Below are positions 8,912 through 16,052 of a DNA stretch of 64,000 nt, one piece after another; the stretch's first letter is position 1; each line of letters starts with the position of its first letter. Under the pieces are notes generated by a model. It saw only the letters and a list, made by a program, of their open reading frames with translations. It had not been told where the DNA came from and made no database searches. Origin of the DNA: Paenarthrobacter sp. JL.01a (GTDB lineage Bacteria; Actinomycetota; Actinomycetes; Actinomycetales; Micrococcaceae); the NCBI RefSeq assembly GCF_025452095.1, contig NZ_CP104877.1:4278001-4342000 (forward strand), written 5' to 3'. Made by a program: the position numbers and the translations under genes.

Positions 8912-9415
8912 CTAGAGTCCGATCGAGTTCAATAGGGGAATGCCCGCCGTCGGCAGGGAGACGTTAAGTCCGTAGTTGAAGGCATAGAACGCTCCGAAAC
9001 TGCCGGCCACCGCGATGATCAGCGAGGAAACCCAGCCTCGGCGTCCGCGAATCTTCAGGTGGTAGAGCAGGAAGAGGAACATGCTCAGCTGGAATCCAAG
9101 CAGGTCGAGCACTGCGGCAAGGACCGCAAGGCTTACGACGACGGCGATCACCAGACGTCCGTCCACACCCTCCGGCGTTTCGCTGGGGCTCCGGAGCTCC
9201 TGGAGGAGCCACAGGACAGACATGGCCACCAGCAGTGCGCCCATGGCGAAGGGGAACATTCCCGGCCCGGGGCCAAGAGTTGTCCAGAGGCCCAGCTCAA
9301 TGGAGCTGACGAGTACGTAGACGCCCACTACGACGAAAGCGCCGATACCCGCGAGCACCGACTTCGCTATGCGCCCCTTGAGCCGGGGCTCGGCAATAAG
9401 TGACTCCGTTGTCAT
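8912..9415 (-). CDS. tctB: tripartite tricarboxylate transporter small permease (TctB)
   Basis: The 167-residue protein has four likely membrane helices, with GPGPGMFPFAMGALL in the first loop, a typical TctB feature. It is the first gene of the minus-strand transcript and faces the IclR regulator gene across a 137-base intergenic region. The order tctB-tctA-tctC differs from the more usual tctC-tctB-tctA, but all three subunits are complete. Confidence 0.92.
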   Translation of the reverse strand: MTTESLIAEPRLKGRIAKSVLAGIGAFVVVGVYVLVSSIELGLWTTLGPGPGMFPFAMGALLVAMSVLWLLQELRSPSETPEGVDGRLVIAVVVSLAVLAAVLDLLGFQLSMFLFLLYHLKIRGRRGWVSSLIIAVAGSFGAFYAFNYGLNVSLPTAGIPLLNSIGL

Positions 9416-9444
9416 GGTTTCCTTCTTGCGATTGGTGTTGCTTA

Positions 9445-9476
9445 CATTCTGCGGATTTAGATTTCACAGAATGAAA
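9445..9476. promoter_or_regulatory. candidate IclR operator between tctB and iclR
   Basis: The divergent intergenic region holds nested inverted repeats: CATTCTG (9445-9451) pairs with CAGAATG (9467-9473), and TTTCA (9462-9466) pairs with TGAAA (9472-9476). Its position between the transporter operon and the IclR gene fits an operator that controls both. This is seen only by eye; binding is inferred. Confidence 0.45.
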
Positions 9477-9552
9477 GAGTATTGCGTATGGAGAAATAGT
9501 GACAGGAGACACATTGCCTGTCAAGCGCAAGTAACTTACATAGAATGGAAGG

Positions 9553-10353
9553 ATGACCCTGAGCTCCACGCACTCAGCCAGCGCATCCGAGGACAGCCCC
9601 AAGGCCGCCAACATGCGTTCCCTCTCCAGGGCCATGGAGGTTTTTGCCGAGCTGCAGCGGGCCGAACGTCCCCAAAGGCTGAGCGATCTCGCCAGGACCT
9701 GCGGCATGAGCCTGCCCACCACTCTCCGCATCCTGCGCGTCCTTCAGGATTTCGGCATGGTGAGCCAGACCGACAAGTCGTACCGTGTTGGCCCGGCAGT
9801 CCTTCCCGCGGCCCGCAGCTATCTGGAAAACGATCCCTTGGTGGTCGCTGCCCGTCCGATCCTCCAGCAGGTTGCCTCGCAAACTGGACTTACTGCCTCG
9901 CTGTACACCCGGCTCGGCTTCGAACGCATCCTTGTAGCCCGCGTCGACGGCGAATCACCGCTTCGCTACGACCTTCCCCTGGGTAAACGCCTCCCGCTGA
10001 CGGTGGGCGCTGCAGGGAAGATCCTTCTGGCATCAGCCTCGGAGACTGAACTGGAGCAAGCGACGGCAGCTGCAATCGGCGCGGGCCACGAGAAGGACAC
10101 CTTCACCATTGAAGAACTCCGCAGGCGGTTGCCGGAAGAAGGCAGCGACTACGCCTACTCCGAAGACGAACGTGCCACCGGCGTCCTTTCCATAGCCGTT
10201 GCCGTTCCGCATCGGAGTGGCCGGCCCAGTGAGTCCATTGCCCTGACAAGCCCCGTGGAGTCGGCCACGGAACCGGCGTTGCGTGCCGCGGTGCCGGAGC
10301 TCAGGCGGGCGGCAGGGCGTCTGTCAGAGGTGTTGGAAGGCTCTGTCTACTAG
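9553..10353 (+). CDS. IclR-family transcriptional regulator
   Basis: The 266-residue protein has an N-terminal winged helix (about residues 20-85, with LSDLARTCGMSLPTTLRILRVL) followed by the IclR effector-binding domain (about 90-260, with LPLGKRLPLTVGAAGKILLA). It is divergent from the TctBAC/RraA operon and is the natural regulator of it, probably responding to the imported acid or an intermediate. The ATG at 9553 has GGAAGG directly before it with no spacer, so translation might instead begin at the Met at 9613. Confidence 0.88.
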   Translation: MTLSSTHSASASEDSPKAANMRSLSRAMEVFAELQRAERPQRLSDLARTCGMSLPTTLRILRVLQDFGMVSQTDKSYRVGPAVLPAARSYLENDPLVVAARPILQQVASQTGLTASLYTRLGFERILVARVDGESPLRYDLPLGKRLPLTVGAAGKILLASASETELEQATAAAIGAGHEKDTFTIEELRRRLPEEGSDYAYSEDERATGVLSIAVAVPHRSGRPSESIALTSPVESATEPALRAAVPELRRAAGRLSEVLEGSVY

Positions 10354-10525
10354 CAGGCTGGCGGCAATGAAGCCTGAGAACGCATGACTCACTTCTCCTT
10401 GAGGTCGACAAACAGCTGCCAAGGATGCTTAGCATGATTACGCCGGGTACTCCCGGGTACGTGACCTGTTGAATGACCCCTCGGACGGTCGGCGCTGATG
10501 CGGCGGCCACGTAAAGGAGAATGCT

Positions 10526-12823
10526 GTGCGGGAGCCTGTAGTCAACGAGAGCGCGGCAGAAGTCAGCGCTGGTCCAGCCGAAACACAGGTGGAAACGCAG
10601 GATGAACCCCAGGAAACCGAGGAAACGGCCACAGAGTCACCTGAGATCACGTTTGACGAGCAGTTCTACCCTGCCCGCCCCAAAGCGCTCCGGCCGATCG
10701 CCCGCCGTCGTCAGTTTTTTGCCGCGCGTCCCTCGCTGGAATTCGACGGCCTCAACAAGACCTATGTCGACTGGCTGAGAAACCAATCCATGCTCGGCGA
10801 CGCCAACACCATGGCGCGGCAGCTCTCGGGCCAGGCCAGCATGTGGCAGAACTCGTACGCCAGGCCCAATCCCCGGGCAGCCGTGGAACGCGCACCAGTG
10901 TGGTTCACCGCGTATCCCCTGTCCTTCATCACCAAGGACGGGCAGTCGTTCCTCTCGTCGCTGGGCGATCCTGAGCTGTGGGACGCGTTCAGCCAGATTG
11001 GCATCCGCGGGCTTCACACTGGGCCGGTGAAGCTCGCCGGCGGTATCCGTGGATGGTCGCAAACCCCCAGCGTCGACGGGCATTTTGACCGCATCAGCAT
11101 GGCGATCGACCCCGCTTTCGGTACCGAGGAAGAGTTCCGCCAGATGTGCGAGGTCGCCGTGGAGCACGGTGGCACGATCATCGATGACATTGTTCCCGGC
11201 CACACCGGCAAGGGCGCCGACTTCAGGTTGGCCGAAATGAACTTCCGGGACTACCCCGGGATTTACCACATGGTGGACATCCCGGAGGAAGACTGGCATT
11301 TGTTGCCGGACGTCCCCGAGAACGAGGACTCGGTCAACATCAGCCCGGAGGCAGAACGGGCCCTTCAGCAGGCGGGCTACATCATCGGCCGGCTGCAACG
11401 TGTGATCTTCTACGAGCCCGGTGTCAAGGAAACCAACTGGAGCGCCACCAAGGCGATCATCGACACCACCGGCAAGGCACGCCGCTGGGTGTATCTCCAC
11501 TACTTCAAGGCAGGCCAGCCGTCCATCAACTGGCTTGACCCCACTTTCGCCGGCATGCGCCTGGTGGTCGGCGATGCCCTGCACTCCCTGCTGGATCTGG
11601 GCACGGGAGCGCTGAGGCTGGACGCCAATGGCTTCCTTGGCGTCGAAAAGAGCGCCGAGGAAGAACCGGGCTGGTCCGAGGGCCACCCGTTGTCCGAGGC
11701 AGCCAACCAGCTGATTGGGTCCATGATCCGTAAGGTGGGTGGGTTCTCTTTCCAGGAACTCAACCTCACCATTGACGACATCAAGGCACAATCGGAGTCG
11801 GGCGCGGACCTTTCCTACGACTTTGTTACCAGGCCCGCTTACCACTACGCCCTGGTGACCGGTGATACCGAGTTCCTGCGCCTGACCCTGAAGCTCGCCA
11901 TGGAGATCGGGGTAGACCAGGCGTCCTTGGTCCACGCGCTCCAAAACCACGATGAGCTGACCTACGAACTCCTGCACTTCGCAGCCGGCCACCGGGACGA
12001 CATCTTCGAACTGGGAGGGGAGGAACTCACCGGCGCCGAAGTGGCCGAAAAGGTCCAGGACACCATGCGCGAACGGCTCACTGGTGAAAACGGCCCCTAC
12101 AACGCCGTCTTCACCACCAACGGCATCGCCTGCACCACCGTCAGCTTCCTCATGGCTGCGCTGGGTATCAAGGACCCGGACGCCATGACTCCCGAGCAGG
12201 AAGCCCAGGTGTTGGACGCCCATGTCCTCCTGTCCATGTACAACGCGCTGCAGCCGGGCGTCTTTGCACTTTCGGGTTGGGACCTCACCGGAGTCACCGC
12301 CCTGGACCGGGCGACCGTCGGCGAGCTGACTTCCCAAGGCGATACCCGTTGGATCAACCGCGGAGCCCACGACCTCATGGGCACCAGCCCGGATGCAAAG
12401 ACCTCCTTGGCCGGCATGCCCCGGGCCCGCAGCCTCTACGGCGCCTTGCCGGAGCAGCTCAAGGACGAGAACTCCTACGCCCGCCGCCTCCAAAAGATCC
12501 TTACGGTCCGGGAAGAGTCCGGGATCGCCACCAGCACCCTGCTGGATGTCCCGGACGTGTCCAACCGCGGCCTGCTGGTGTTGGTCAACCAGCTTGCAGA
12601 CGGAGCTGTGCAAGTGACGGTCCTGAACTTCTCCGACCAGGACATCGCCGGCAGCATCCAGTCTGCCTACCTGGTACCGGGCGCGACAGTCCAGGATCTG
12701 TTCAGCGGTGAGGACGTGGGCCAAGTGGACGATCTTGGCAGCTTCTTCCTGGAGCTCGGCCCCGTCCAGGGCACGGCGCTGCTGTTGAAGGACCCGGTTG
12801 CGGAGGACGAAGCCACCGAGTAG
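10526..12823 (+). CDS. GH13 alpha-amylase-family enzyme, trehalose synthase-like
   Basis: The 765-residue protein starts at a GTG with AAAGGAGA five bases upstream. An acidic, disordered-looking N-terminal tail of about 50 residues precedes the catalytic barrel. The GH13 residues can be placed: nucleophile Asp in GALRLDANGFLG (about 364), acid/base Glu in SFQELNLT (about 411) and the transition-state Asp in LQNHDELTYE (about 475). The first conserved region reads DDIVPGHTG instead of the usual form with NH. A beta-domain follows at the C-terminus. The best analogy is trehalose synthase (maltose alpha-D-glucosyltransferase). No treY/treZ or maltokinase genes are nearby, so a different reaction remains possible. 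Confidence 0.75.
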   Translation: MREPVVNESAAEVSAGPAETQVETQDEPQETEETATESPEITFDEQFYPARPKALRPIARRRQFFAARPSLEFDGLNKTYVDWLRNQSMLGDANTMARQLSGQASMWQNSYARPNPRAAVERAPVWFTAYPLSFITKDGQSFLSSLGDPELWDAFSQIGIRGLHTGPVKLAGGIRGWSQTPSVDGHFDRISMAIDPAFGTEEEFRQMCEVAVEHGGTIIDDIVPGHTGKGADFRLAEMNFRDYPGIYHMVDIPEEDWHLLPDVPENEDSVNISPEAERALQQAGYIIGRLQRVIFYEPGVKETNWSATKAIIDTTGKARRWVYLHYFKAGQPSINWLDPTFAGMRLVVGDALHSLLDLGTGALRLDANGFLGVEKSAEEEPGWSEGHPLSEAANQLIGSMIRKVGGFSFQELNLTIDDIKAQSESGADLSYDFVTRPAYHYALVTGDTEFLRLTLKLAMEIGVDQASLVHALQNHDELTYELLHFAAGHRDDIFELGGEELTGAEVAEKVQDTMRERLTGENGPYNAVFTTNGIACTTVSFLMAALGIKDPDAMTPEQEAQVLDAHVLLSMYNALQPGVFALSGWDLTGVTALDRATVGELTSQGDTRWINRGAHDLMGTSPDAKTSLAGMPRARSLYGALPEQLKDENSYARRLQKILTVREESGIATSTLLDVPDVSNRGLLVLVNQLADGAVQVTVLNFSDQDIAGSIQSAYLVPGATVQDLFSGEDVGQVDDLGSFFLELGPVQGTALLLKDPVAEDEATE

Positions 12824-12836
12824 AGCCCTGACGCTC

Positions 12837-12897
12837 CGCGAGTTGGCATTTGCTGACAATGTTTCCCAAGAACATTGTCATCAAATGCCAACTCGCG
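12837..12897. repeat. 27-bp near-perfect hairpin between convergent genes
   Basis: The arms at 12837-12863 and 12871-12897 are complementary in 26 of 27 positions, with the 7-base loop TCCCAAG. The element fills the space between the stop of the GH13 gene and the stop of the minus-strand sigma-partner gene. There is no U-tract on either side. It may be a bidirectional terminator of the U-less actinobacterial kind or a REP-like element. Its stem sequence is AT-richer than the flanking genes. Confidence 0.75.
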
Positions 12898-12900
12898 AGT

Positions 12901-13608
12901 CTATTTTGAGGGGAGCCCTACCCAGCTCTGGACCAGAAACGGCGAACCGTCGGGAGAGCACTCGCCCACGTCTGTGTTCTCTGGGGAAAGTCCTCCGCCG
13001 AAGGAGAACTGCTGGCCAATGCTGATCGGCGTTCCGTCCGGCAAGACCACCCCGGATCCGGTCACCTTGGTGCCGTGCGGGAAGATCAGGCCGCCGGAGT
13101 GCCCGTCGGGGTAGACGCCGGCAAAGCACCCTCCGCTGTTCAGGCCAAGCGTCCCCACGTTGAGGGCGTCCATGTGCAAATCCGCCGGCTCATCTTTCGC
13201 AATCGCAGCCTTGTTGCCATTACCGCCCGTGACGATTTCGGCGTCGAAAGTCGGCATTCGCCCGGTGAGCTCGGGCAGCGGTTCGTTGCTCGGGGAGCTG
13301 GTATCCGGCGCTTGTTCAGGCTGGGTGGCCGCCGGGATCGGCTGTTGCGCCGGCTGTGGGAGCAGCGTGGGCACGACGACACCCGCGACAACGGCAGCAG
13401 CTGCCACGGCAACTCCAGCAACCACCCTGGAGCGGCGCCTGGATACCGGCCGGTGTTCGTTGGACCCGCCAACCGTAAGTTGCACCGCATCCGTGGACAT
13501 GACGGCAAGGCTCTTTTCCCGGCTTCGGGCCAGTTCCTCTTCCGTAACCGCGCCGGCGGGATCGGCTGCAGCCAGGCGTTGCAGGTCCAATGATTTCTTA
13601 GTGCTCAT
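12901..13608 (-). CDS. putative anti-sigma or sigma-partner membrane protein
   Basis: The 235-residue protein has a cytoplasmic N-terminus of about 65 residues (MSTKKSLDLQRLAAADP), one membrane helix (VVAGVAVAAAAVVAGVVVP) and a Pro/Gln-rich linker. The outer domain has two cysteines (GGCFAGVYPDG and VGECSPDG). ATG 13608 lies inside the end of the ECF sigma gene (11-base overlap), so the two are coupled. This layout is common for anti-sigma factors, but no HxxxCxxC zinc motif is present. It may be an unusual anti-sigma factor or a secreted-domain protein whose gene the sigma factor controls. Confidence 0.6.
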   Translation of the reverse strand: MSTKKSLDLQRLAAADPAGAVTEEELARSREKSLAVMSTDAVQLTVGGSNEHRPVSRRRSRVVAGVAVAAAAVVAGVVVPTLLPQPAQQPIPAATQPEQAPDTSSPSNEPLPELTGRMPTFDAEIVTGGNGNKAAIAKDEPADLHMDALNVGTLGLNSGGCFAGVYPDGHSGGLIFPHGTKVTGSGVVLPDGTPISIGQQFSFGGGLSPENTDVGECSPDGSPFLVQSWVGLPSK

Positions 13609-14128
13609 TGCCAACACCTTCCACAATGTTGTCCGCCGCAAGCAGTTGGCCGAGTTCCTTGCGGGCCCTGTGCAGGCGCATCCGGACTGCCGTGGCAGTG
13701 ACGTGGAGCAGCTCCGCCACTTCGGCTGATGACAAGCCATCCCAATACGTCAGAAGGAGGACTTCCCGGTCCTGCGGCCTGAGCTTGTCCAGCGCTTCCT
13801 GCACGGCCCCCTCACCGGAATCCGGTGTTGAGGTCCTCTGCCGCTGAAGCTCCTGCGCGAGGTTGAGGGACCGAATGTGGGTGCGGTTGTGGTTTCGGAG
13901 GACATTCCGGGCTATGCCAAACAGCAGCAGCACGGATAGTTCGTGGTCCCGGGACTTTTCCCAGGCGATCCGGAAAACCTCGGCACACAGGTCCTCGGCC
14001 TCGGTTGCTCCCTCGGTGCGACGCCGAAAGTAGCGGTAGATCTTGTCGTGACCGGCCGCGTGGGACGCCAGGAAACGCTGCTCCCTCGCTTGGTCCACGC
14101 GATCCCCTCGCTCCGTCTTCACGCTCAT
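13598..14128 (-). CDS. ECF-type RNA polymerase sigma factor
   Basis: The 176-residue protein has region 2 (IYRYFRRRTEGATEAEDLCA, about residues 28-60) and region 4 (LRPQDREVLLLTYWDGLSSA, with the helix-turn-helix ending in RMRLHRARKELGQLL). Size and architecture fit group 4 sigma factors. The partner gene for a membrane protein overlaps its 3' end. The signal sensed is unknown. ECF factors usually drive their own promoter, but I could not recognise a clear -35/-10 pair upstream. Confidence 0.9.
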   Translation of the reverse strand: MSVKTERGDRVDQAREQRFLASHAAGHDKIYRYFRRRTEGATEAEDLCAEVFRIAWEKSRDHELSVLLLFGIARNVLRNHNRTHIRSLNLAQELQRQRTSTPDSGEGAVQEALDKLRPQDREVLLLTYWDGLSSAEVAELLHVTATAVRMRLHRARKELGQLLAADNIVEGVGNEH

Positions 14129-14181
14129 ACCCGGTTAATGTCCGGCAGTCAGAGAAATGTAACGGAACTTTCAAGAAAAGC

Positions 14182-14232
14182 GCACGACGTCGACACTCGC
14201 CGCCTGCGCAAGGCGGCCGGCCGCCGTCGTGC
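14182..14232 (-). terminator. probable terminator of the ppk2 gene
   Basis: GCACGACG (14182-14189) pairs with CGTCGTGC (14225-14232) around a GC-rich inner part that can fold further. On the minus strand the stem is followed by a short CTTTTC run, which fits a rho-independent end for the ppk2 transcript. Confidence 0.5.
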
Positions 14233-14239
14233 TTTGGCG

Positions 14240-15175
14240 TTAGTCGCCTACGGCGTCGCGTCCGCGGCGGACGATCAGCGGATCGGCGTCGTAAACCACC
14301 GTGGTGTCCTTGTCGGCGTAGTCGAACTGGTTGAGGAAGAAACGCATGGCATTGATGCGGCCGCGCTTCTTGTCGTTGGACTTGATGGTGATCCACGGAG
14401 CGTGGTCTGAATCCGTATGCAGGAACGTCTGTTCTTTTGCCTCGGTGTACTCGTCCCAACGATCCAGCGATGCCAGGTCCATGGGTGAGAGTTTCCAGCG
14501 CCGAACGGGGTCGATCTGCCGGATTGCGAAGCGGGTACGTTGCTCCTGACGGGTCACCGAGAACCAGAATTTGGTCACGTGGATGCCGGCGTCCACCAGC
14601 ATTTTTTCGAACACCGGCGCTTGACCCATGAAGGTGTCGTATTCCTCCTCGGTGCAGAAACCCATCACGCGTTCCACGTTGGCCCGGTTGTACCAGGAGC
14701 GGTCGAACATCACGATCTCGCCGGCAGTGGGAAGGTGCTGGATATAGCGCTGGAAATACCACTGGCCCTGCTCGCGGTCGGAGGGCTTGGCCAGCGCAAC
14801 GGTCCGGGCCGAGCGCGGATCCAGATGCTCCGTGAAGCGTTTGATGGTTCCGCCCTTGCCCGCGGCGTCCCTGCCCTCGAACACGATGACGTGCTTCAGG
14901 CCCAGATCCTGGCCCCAGTACTGGAACTTCAGCAACTCAATCTGGAGGCGGTACTTCTCGATCTCATACTCGTCACGGGTCATCCGCTCTTCGTAGGGGT
15001 ATCCGTCGCTCCAGGTCTCCACGGCCGATCCACCGGGATCGATGAGTTCAGGGTCTTCCCCTTGGCCTCCGCTGATGGTGTAGCCCAGTTCAACCAAGTG
15101 GTCGATGGTCTCGCGCAGGTTGTCCCTGACCCACCAGTTGTCCAACGATGTGGACAGGGGATTTGCCTCCGTCAT
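14240..15175 (-). CDS. ppk2: polyphosphate kinase 2 (PPK2 family)
   Basis: The 311-residue protein has the Walker A motif FEGRDAAGKGGTIKRF, the lid/arginine segment and FDRSWYNRANVERVMGFC, all diagnostic of class I PPK2. PPK2 enzymes transfer phosphate between polyphosphate and nucleoside diphosphates, linking phosphate storage to nucleotide pools. ATG 15175 was chosen because AGGAGG lies six bases upstream; a longer frame to 15217 lacks such a site. It is preceded by a short divergent or non-coding gap and stands alone. Confidence 0.93.
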   Translation of the reverse strand: MTEANPLSTSLDNWWVRDNLRETIDHLVELGYTISGGQGEDPELIDPGGSAVETWSDGYPYEERMTRDEYEIEKYRLQIELLKFQYWGQDLGLKHVIVFEGRDAAGKGGTIKRFTEHLDPRSARTVALAKPSDREQGQWYFQRYIQHLPTAGEIVMFDRSWYNRANVERVMGFCTEEEYDTFMGQAPVFEKMLVDAGIHVTKFWFSVTRQEQRTRFAIRQIDPVRRWKLSPMDLASLDRWDEYTEAKEQTFLHTDSDHAPWITIKSNDKKRGRINAMRFFLNQFDYADKDTTVVYDADPLIVRRGRDAVGD

Positions 15176-15250
15176 GCGGTCCTCCTGCTCAGCGATGTTC
15201 TCGCAGAACGCTAACAACGCTTGGTGACGGGAGGGTGAACAAGCCGGCCC

Positions 15251-15787
15251 TTAGCTCCGGGAGGCCGGAACATCGATCCAGTAGCGGCGAAAGAGGCGTC
15301 CCTTCTCGTCCGTTCGCTTATCTTCGAGCACACCGCCCGCACGCTCGATGGTCCGGGCCGAGGCCACGTTCGCGTCATCGCAGGTCAGTAGAACACGGTC
15401 CGGTTCATCCCGGCCCTCCAATTGTGAACACAGTTCCTGCAGAGCCCACGATGCAGCGCCGCGGCCACGATCCGAGGGCCGTACTCCGTAACCGATGTGG
15501 CCCCCCGAATTCAGCAGCGCTGGAGTGAGGTGGTGACGGAACGCGATGGCCCCCACATAGCGCGACCCCTCGGTGATCCAGAGGTACGTGCAAGGAACGA
15601 TGCCCCGATCCTCTTCCCCATGCTCCGCATCCCTCAGCTGCCGGACCCAGGCAGCGAACCCTTCAGCTGTGGTGACGTTCCCGGCCATGAAAACTCCTGC
15701 GCCATCCTGGTGGGTTCCTTCCCACTCAGCGTGTGACTCAAGGAACGACTGGTGGAAGGAGACATCGGGAGCAACGAGGGTAAACAT
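15251..15787 (-). CDS. GNAT-family N-acetyltransferase, divergent from the microcin-like genes
   Basis: The 178-residue protein has the GNAT acetyl-CoA site (IGYGVRPSDRGRGAASWAL, about residues 95-115) and the C-terminal N-x-x-S-x-x-x-x-E pattern (NVASARTIERAGG). It belongs to a RimL/COG3981-like branch of small-molecule or amino-terminal acetyltransferases. It faces the 19-residue peptide gene across 142 bases. In E. coli the C-terminal GNAT domain of MccE gives immunity by acetylating processed microcin C, so a similar role is possible here. It could equally be an unrelated housekeeping acetyltransferase. Confidence 0.85.
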   Translation of the reverse strand: MFTLVAPDVSFHQSFLESHAEWEGTHQDGAGVFMAGNVTTAEGFAAWVRQLRDAEHGEEDRGIVPCTYLWITEGSRYVGAIAFRHHLTPALLNSGGHIGYGVRPSDRGRGAASWALQELCSQLEGRDEPDRVLLTCDDANVASARTIERAGGVLEDKRTDEKGRLFRRYWIDVPASRS

Positions 15788-15858
15788 GCACCGAGCCTAT
15801 ACGCCATAGCGTGCTGGGAGCGGCGGAGGACGACACGCCGGTCAATCAATCGACAAAC

Positions 15859-15888
15859 TTGTCATATCGATGACACATGTCGTAGATT
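15859..15888 (+). promoter_or_regulatory. candidate promoter and operator for the mccA-like operon
   Basis: TTGTCA (15859-15864) and TAGATT (15883-15888) are separated by 18 bases and lie about 42 bases before the peptide start, in an AT-rich stretch unlike the flanking DNA. The -35 is overlapped by the inverted repeat TGTCAT (15860-15865) / ATGACA (15870-15875) with a 4-base spacer, a plausible repressor or activator site. The transcript would begin near 15895. Confidence 0.5.
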
Positions 15889-15929
15889 CATTCCGTCAAT
15901 CAAGTTTATTAATCGAAGGAGTGATTCGA

Positions 15930-15989
15930 GTGCTTAAGATCAAGCGACTGGCAAAGCGCCGTTCCAAGCTGAACTTCGTGTTCAACTAA
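15930..15989 (+). CDS. mccA: microcin-C-like precursor peptide (MccA-like), 19 residues
   Basis: The frame GTG...TAA encodes MLKIKRLAKRRSKLNFVFN. AAGGAG at 15916-15921 sits eight bases before GTG 15930. An in-frame GTG at 15921 would add three residues but overlaps that ribosome-binding site. The peptide is short, strongly basic and ends in Asn, the residue that MccB enzymes convert to an N-P-linked AMP adduct. From memory, the Bacillus amyloliquefaciens MccA peptide is also 19 residues long, begins MLKI, is basic and ends in Asn; this should be verified. The gene is followed by a hairpin and an MccB-like gene, as in E. coli mccA-mccB. The product would be a Trojan-horse peptide-nucleotide, exported by the MFS protein. 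Confidence 0.8.
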   Translation: MLKIKRLAKRRSKLNFVFN

Positions 15990-16003
15990 AGAGATAGATA
16001 AGT

Positions 16004-16034
16004 AGTGGGGACCACGCAATGCGTGGTCCCCACT
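16004..16034 (+). terminator. intercistronic hairpin between mccA-like and mccB-like genes (partial terminator/attenuator)
   Basis: A perfect 14-bp stem (16004-16017 with 16021-16034) closes on the 3-base loop AAT. It starts 15 bases after the peptide stop and ends 19 bases before the mccB start. There is no U-tract. In the E. coli microcin C operon a stem-loop in the same position limits read-through, so that the peptide message greatly exceeds that of mccB. The same role is inferred here. Confidence 0.75.
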
Positions 16035-16052
16035 CATCATTGGAGGCAAGAA

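Noticed and set aside
10637..12859. A 740-residue frame antisense to the GH13 gene
   Set aside because: Its composition (Val, Gly, Asp, His rich with no domain) is that of a mirror frame in GC-rich DNA; the plus strand holds a clear enzyme. The same holds for the long antisense frames over the Tct, hexosaminidase and dnaB genes.
15921..15929. Longer 22-residue form of the precursor peptide from GTG 15921
   Set aside because: That GTG overlaps the AAGGAG that serves as ribosome-binding site for GTG 15930.
16005..16052. GTG at 16005 as start of the mccB-like gene
   Set aside because: It would translate through the perfect hairpin and has no ribosome-binding site; TTG 16053 has GGAGG at the right distance.
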